A stretch of DNA of 64,000 nucleotides from contig JAIPEG010000010.1 of NCBI GenBank assembly GCA_021737405.1, positions 26,619-90,618 of the forward strand, written 5' to 3'. Position 1 is the stretch's first letter. Each line of letters begins with the position of its first letter. A program made the translations under genes and the position numbers. Below are positions 62,126 through 64,000 of this stretch, one piece after another. The notes under the pieces were generated by a model. The model ran no database searches. It worked only from the letters and a program-made list of their open reading frames with translations, and was not told the DNA's origin. This stretch comes from Bacteriovoracaceae bacterium. Lineage in GTDB: Bacteria > Bdellovibrionota > Bacteriovoracia > Bacteriovoracales > Bacteriovoracaceae.

Positions 62126-62157
62126 AAAGGGAGCCTTCAAGGGGCTCCCTTTTTTTT
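62126..62157 (+). terminator. intrinsic terminator after the small basic gene
   Basis: AAAGGGAGCC and GGCTCCCTTT form a stem around TTCAAGG, followed by eight T residues. It lies about ten bases past the stop. Confidence 0.9.
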
Positions 62158-62181
62158 AAGGCAATAGTTCAAGGAATGAAA

Positions 62182-63648
62182 ATGGGCCTTTTTTCAGAAT
62201 CAATATCTAAGAAACCTCATATTATTTTTGATCCTCTTTATGGTTTTATTCGTATGACTCCAGTCGAGAGGGAGATTATCCATTCGCCATTTTATCAAAG
62301 GCTCCGTTGGATTAAACAGTTAGGATACTCTTGCTATGTTTTTCCTGGAGCAGAGCACTCTCGTTTCGGACACTCTATTGGCGTGATGTGGAACTCTCAT
62401 AAGATTATTCAATCCTGTGGTAGGGCCGTGGACGATAAAGAACTTATGGATCCACTCCTTCACAATAAAGAGAAAGATTACCATCAAATGGTTAGGCTCG
62501 GTGCCCTTATGCACGACCTTGGTACATTTTGTTTTTCTCACACAACTGAAGCGGCTTATATTCGCTTTGGTGAAACAACAAATAAGGCCGGAGGAAAAGG
62601 CCTTAATGATGATCATGAAAACCTTGGTGCTTACATTATCAAAAATACTGATTACCCAGGTGGGATCACTTATATCCTTAAAAAATATGGTTATGAGCCT
62701 CAGAGAATTTCTGATCTCGTAAAGGGTGTCGACCCATCAGTACTGGCCAATCAAATCCTTCACTCTGAAATTGATTGTGACCGTATGGATTACCTTTTAA
62801 GAGATGCTCACTATACTGGGCTTAAGTATGGCTCCTATGACAGAGATTACTTGTTGTACCATTTTGAGCCACGACGAGTTGGCGATCACGATATTCTCAC
62901 AATAAAGCACAATGCTCTTCACTGCGTAGAGGACTTTCTTCAGTCACGTTTTGCTTGGTACAGTCAGGTTATCCGCTCGGCAAGAGGAGCTAAGTACGAC
63001 GCTATTGCTGAGGGGCTTTGTTTTTATTTTTTAGAAAAAGGTCTAATGTATCGCTACAGTGACCTTCTCGAAATGATTGAAAAAGCACCGATTAATTTCT
63101 ATGGATTCAACGATGGCTATTTTATGGGGCTTGTTCATAAGCACTATACTGAAGGCACACTTGATAAAGATCCTGGTATTAAAAATATGGCAGAAACGCT
63201 TCTCCTGGCCCAAGGGGCAAGGCATGTCCGTTGTGATGAGTTGAAACAGAGGTTGCTGAATCAGGATAATAATGAAGAGCTCGCCCGCTACCAAAAGCGG
63301 GCAGTGGGCAAGGCCGAAGAGATTAAAAGCGTCTTAGAGAAAAAAGGCTCAAAAGAAGATTGGTTTATTGCTGATATTCCGGAGAAGCAAATTGTATTTG
63401 TTAAGTCCTCTAAAAATATTGTCGCCTCTAACAAAAGTGGAAATGTCTTACTTGAAAGGGACCCTGTTAAAATAAGCTATGAAAATGGTGATATTAAACT
63501 CCTTGCCGAAGTAGAAAACTCGGTTATTTCCAGGCTTCACAATACGACAAACTTTATTCCAAATATCTTTTGTTCCCAATCGGCCTATGAGCTTCTTGCT
63601 AAGGAAGGTGTTATTGAGGATGTTAACCCCTCGGAAGAACGAATTTAA
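62182..63648 (+). CDS. HD-domain phosphohydrolase (dNTPase/SAMHD1-like)
   Basis: A 488-residue protein. I choose the ATG at 62182 (MGLFSESIS), six bases after AAGGA; the ATG at 62176 sits directly on that site. It has the SAMHD1/YpgQ-like pattern: DPLYGFIRMTPVEREIIHSP, RLRWIKQLG, HSRFGHSIGVM, then the HD motif MHDLGTFCFSHTTE and DCDRMDYLLRDA, which supply the metal-binding His and Asp residues. It should hydrolyse nucleotide phosphates, possibly dNTPs. It is followed by a structured leader and an ABC gene. Confidence 0.88.
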   Translation: MGLFSESISKKPHIIFDPLYGFIRMTPVEREIIHSPFYQRLRWIKQLGYSCYVFPGAEHSRFGHSIGVMWNSHKIIQSCGRAVDDKELMDPLLHNKEKDYHQMVRLGALMHDLGTFCFSHTTEAAYIRFGETTNKAGGKGLNDDHENLGAYIIKNTDYPGGITYILKKYGYEPQRISDLVKGVDPSVLANQILHSEIDCDRMDYLLRDAHYTGLKYGSYDRDYLLYHFEPRRVGDHDILTIKHNALHCVEDFLQSRFAWYSQVIRSARGAKYDAIAEGLCFYFLEKGLMYRYSDLLEMIEKAPINFYGFNDGYFMGLVHKHYTEGTLDKDPGIKNMAETLLLAQGARHVRCDELKQRLLNQDNNEELARYQKRAVGKAEEIKSVLEKKGSKEDWFIADIPEKQIVFVKSSKNIVASNKSGNVLLERDPVKISYENGDIKLLAEVENSVISRLHNTTNFIPNIFCSQSAYELLAKEGVIEDVNPSEERI

Positions 63649-63670
63649 ATAGTCTTTGGAGTCACTATGA

Positions 63671-63693
63671 CTCTAGGATAAATTATTCTAGAG
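63671..63693. repeat. inverted repeat after the HD gene
   Basis: CTCTAGGATAA-A-TTATTCTAGAG forms an 11-base stem with one G-T pair. It is nested inside a wider GTCACTA/TAGTGAC pair (63661-63667 and 63717-63723). No T run follows, so termination is uncertain. Confidence 0.55.
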
Positions 63694-63749
63694 AATTCCT
63701 GTCTACTTTACTTAGGTAGTGACTCAAGGTTACAATATCATTAGACTAT

Positions 63750-63776
63750 CTCACGCAAATCAGGATGATTTGTGAG
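63750..63776 (+). promoter_or_regulatory. hairpin in the leader of the ABC ATPase gene
   Basis: CTCA-(CG)-CAAATCA, then the loop GGA, then TGATTTG-TGAG gives an 11-base stem with a two-base bulge. It ends about 20 bases before the ATG at 63796 and close to the AAGGA ribosome site. It could affect translation or be an operator. Confidence 0.5.
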
Positions 63777-63795
63777 AACTCAAGGATTGGATTTC

Positions 63796-64000
63796 ATGTT
63801 CGACTTTCAGACGACAAACAGAGACAGACGCAAAAGAGAAACCTCACATTCCTTAGGTGAGGCTTCAAGCCCATTATCACATTTAAAATCTTCTCGCATT
63901 GGTGGCAGACTCTTTAGTACAGAAGGTGTTTTTGTTAAATACGGAAATGCCTCTGCACTTGCTGGAGTAGATTTTAAAGTACATCAGGGAGAAATTGTAT
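63796..64000 (+). CDS. ABC transporter ATPase, N-terminal part (possibly LptB-like)
   Basis: Only the first 68 codons are in the window. AAGGA precedes the ATG. After a hydrophilic N-terminal extension of about 40 residues (MFDFQTTNRDRRKRETSHS), the sequence GVFVKYGNASALAGVDFKVHQGEIV is the typical start of an ABC ATPase, just before Walker A, which falls outside. The KYG...ALAGVDFKVHQGEIV form resembles LptB, but the remainder is needed. The extension is unusual for LptB. Confidence 0.7.
   Translation, partial: MFDFQTTNRDRRKRETSHSLGEASSPLSHLKSSRIGGRLFSTEGVFVKYGNASALAGVDFKVHQGEIV

Noticed and set aside
1..64000. CRISPR arrays, insertion sequences, prophage genes, tRNA and rRNA genes
   Set aside because: Looked for regular repeats, transposase or integrase motifs and tRNA/rRNA-like sequence; none was seen. 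Base use looks even across the window.

Overview
The window is a compact, AT-rich stretch of a Gram-negative bacterial chromosome, with no gene-free gap over 300 bases. It shows outer-membrane systems (Tol, Mla/MCE, LptE, LapB), many short secreted proteins and lipoproteins, GYF-like and PilZ domains, a Ser/Thr kinase of the myxobacterial/bdellovibrio style, and secreted nuclease-like and metallopeptidase-like proteins. This mix, with the protein style and base composition, suggests a Bdellovibrionota organism, most likely near the Bacteriovoracales (Bacteriovorax/Halobacteriovorax). The placement rests on gene content read by eye; no marker gene search was run. No rRNA, tRNA, CRISPR array or insertion sequence was seen.

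Layout: 1-1.6 kb, a partial HD-like gene, an unknown gene, nusB and nrdR. 1.8-9.4 kb, a secreted propeller-like protein, then a leftward lipid/housekeeping block: yceD-rpmF-fabH-fabD-fabG-acpP-fabF-glyA. 9.5-18.5 kb, aroK, a receiver-like protein, alr, mlaE-mlaF-mlaD, a GYF-like membrane protein that may be joined to the next frame by a -1 slip at an A10 run, and a TrmN6-like methyltransferase. 18.5-21.1 kb, dciA (leftward), lptE-holA, rpsT. 21.3-25.3 kb, a 3-hydroxyacyl-CoA dehydrogenase/crotonase/acyl-CoA dehydrogenase operon and a histone H1-like protein with a Cys/His knuckle. 25.3-36 kb, small envelope proteins, thiolase, a cNMP-binding protein, a secreted metallopeptidase, bpt, a VWA lipoprotein, a GYF/PilZ protein and a serine-less alpha/beta hydrolase. 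36-46.2 kb, a Ser/Thr kinase, then leftward ppsR-miaA-mutL-diguanylate cyclase, pgi and two acyl-CoA dehydrogenases. 46.4-55.9 kb, a GH35-like protein, two divergent EEP-family proteins, rlmN, sppA, lapB and an M48-like pseudopeptidase. 56-64 kb, tolQ-tolR-tolA-like-tolB without pal, a degenerate enhancer-binding-protein homologue, an HD phosphohydrolase and the start of an ABC ATPase gene.

How it fits together: the FabH/D/G/F/ACP block makes acyl chains. The CoA-linked enzymes (two acyl-CoA dehydrogenase loci, hydratase, 3-hydroxyacyl-CoA dehydrogenase, thiolase) can break them down, which suits an organism that consumes prey lipid (inference). MlaEFD, LptE, LapB and Tol maintain the outer membrane. 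The most unusual items are the possible frameshift-fused trans-envelope protein in the Mla operon, an MCE protein with a barrel-like C-terminus, and several enzyme homologues that have lost catalytic residues.
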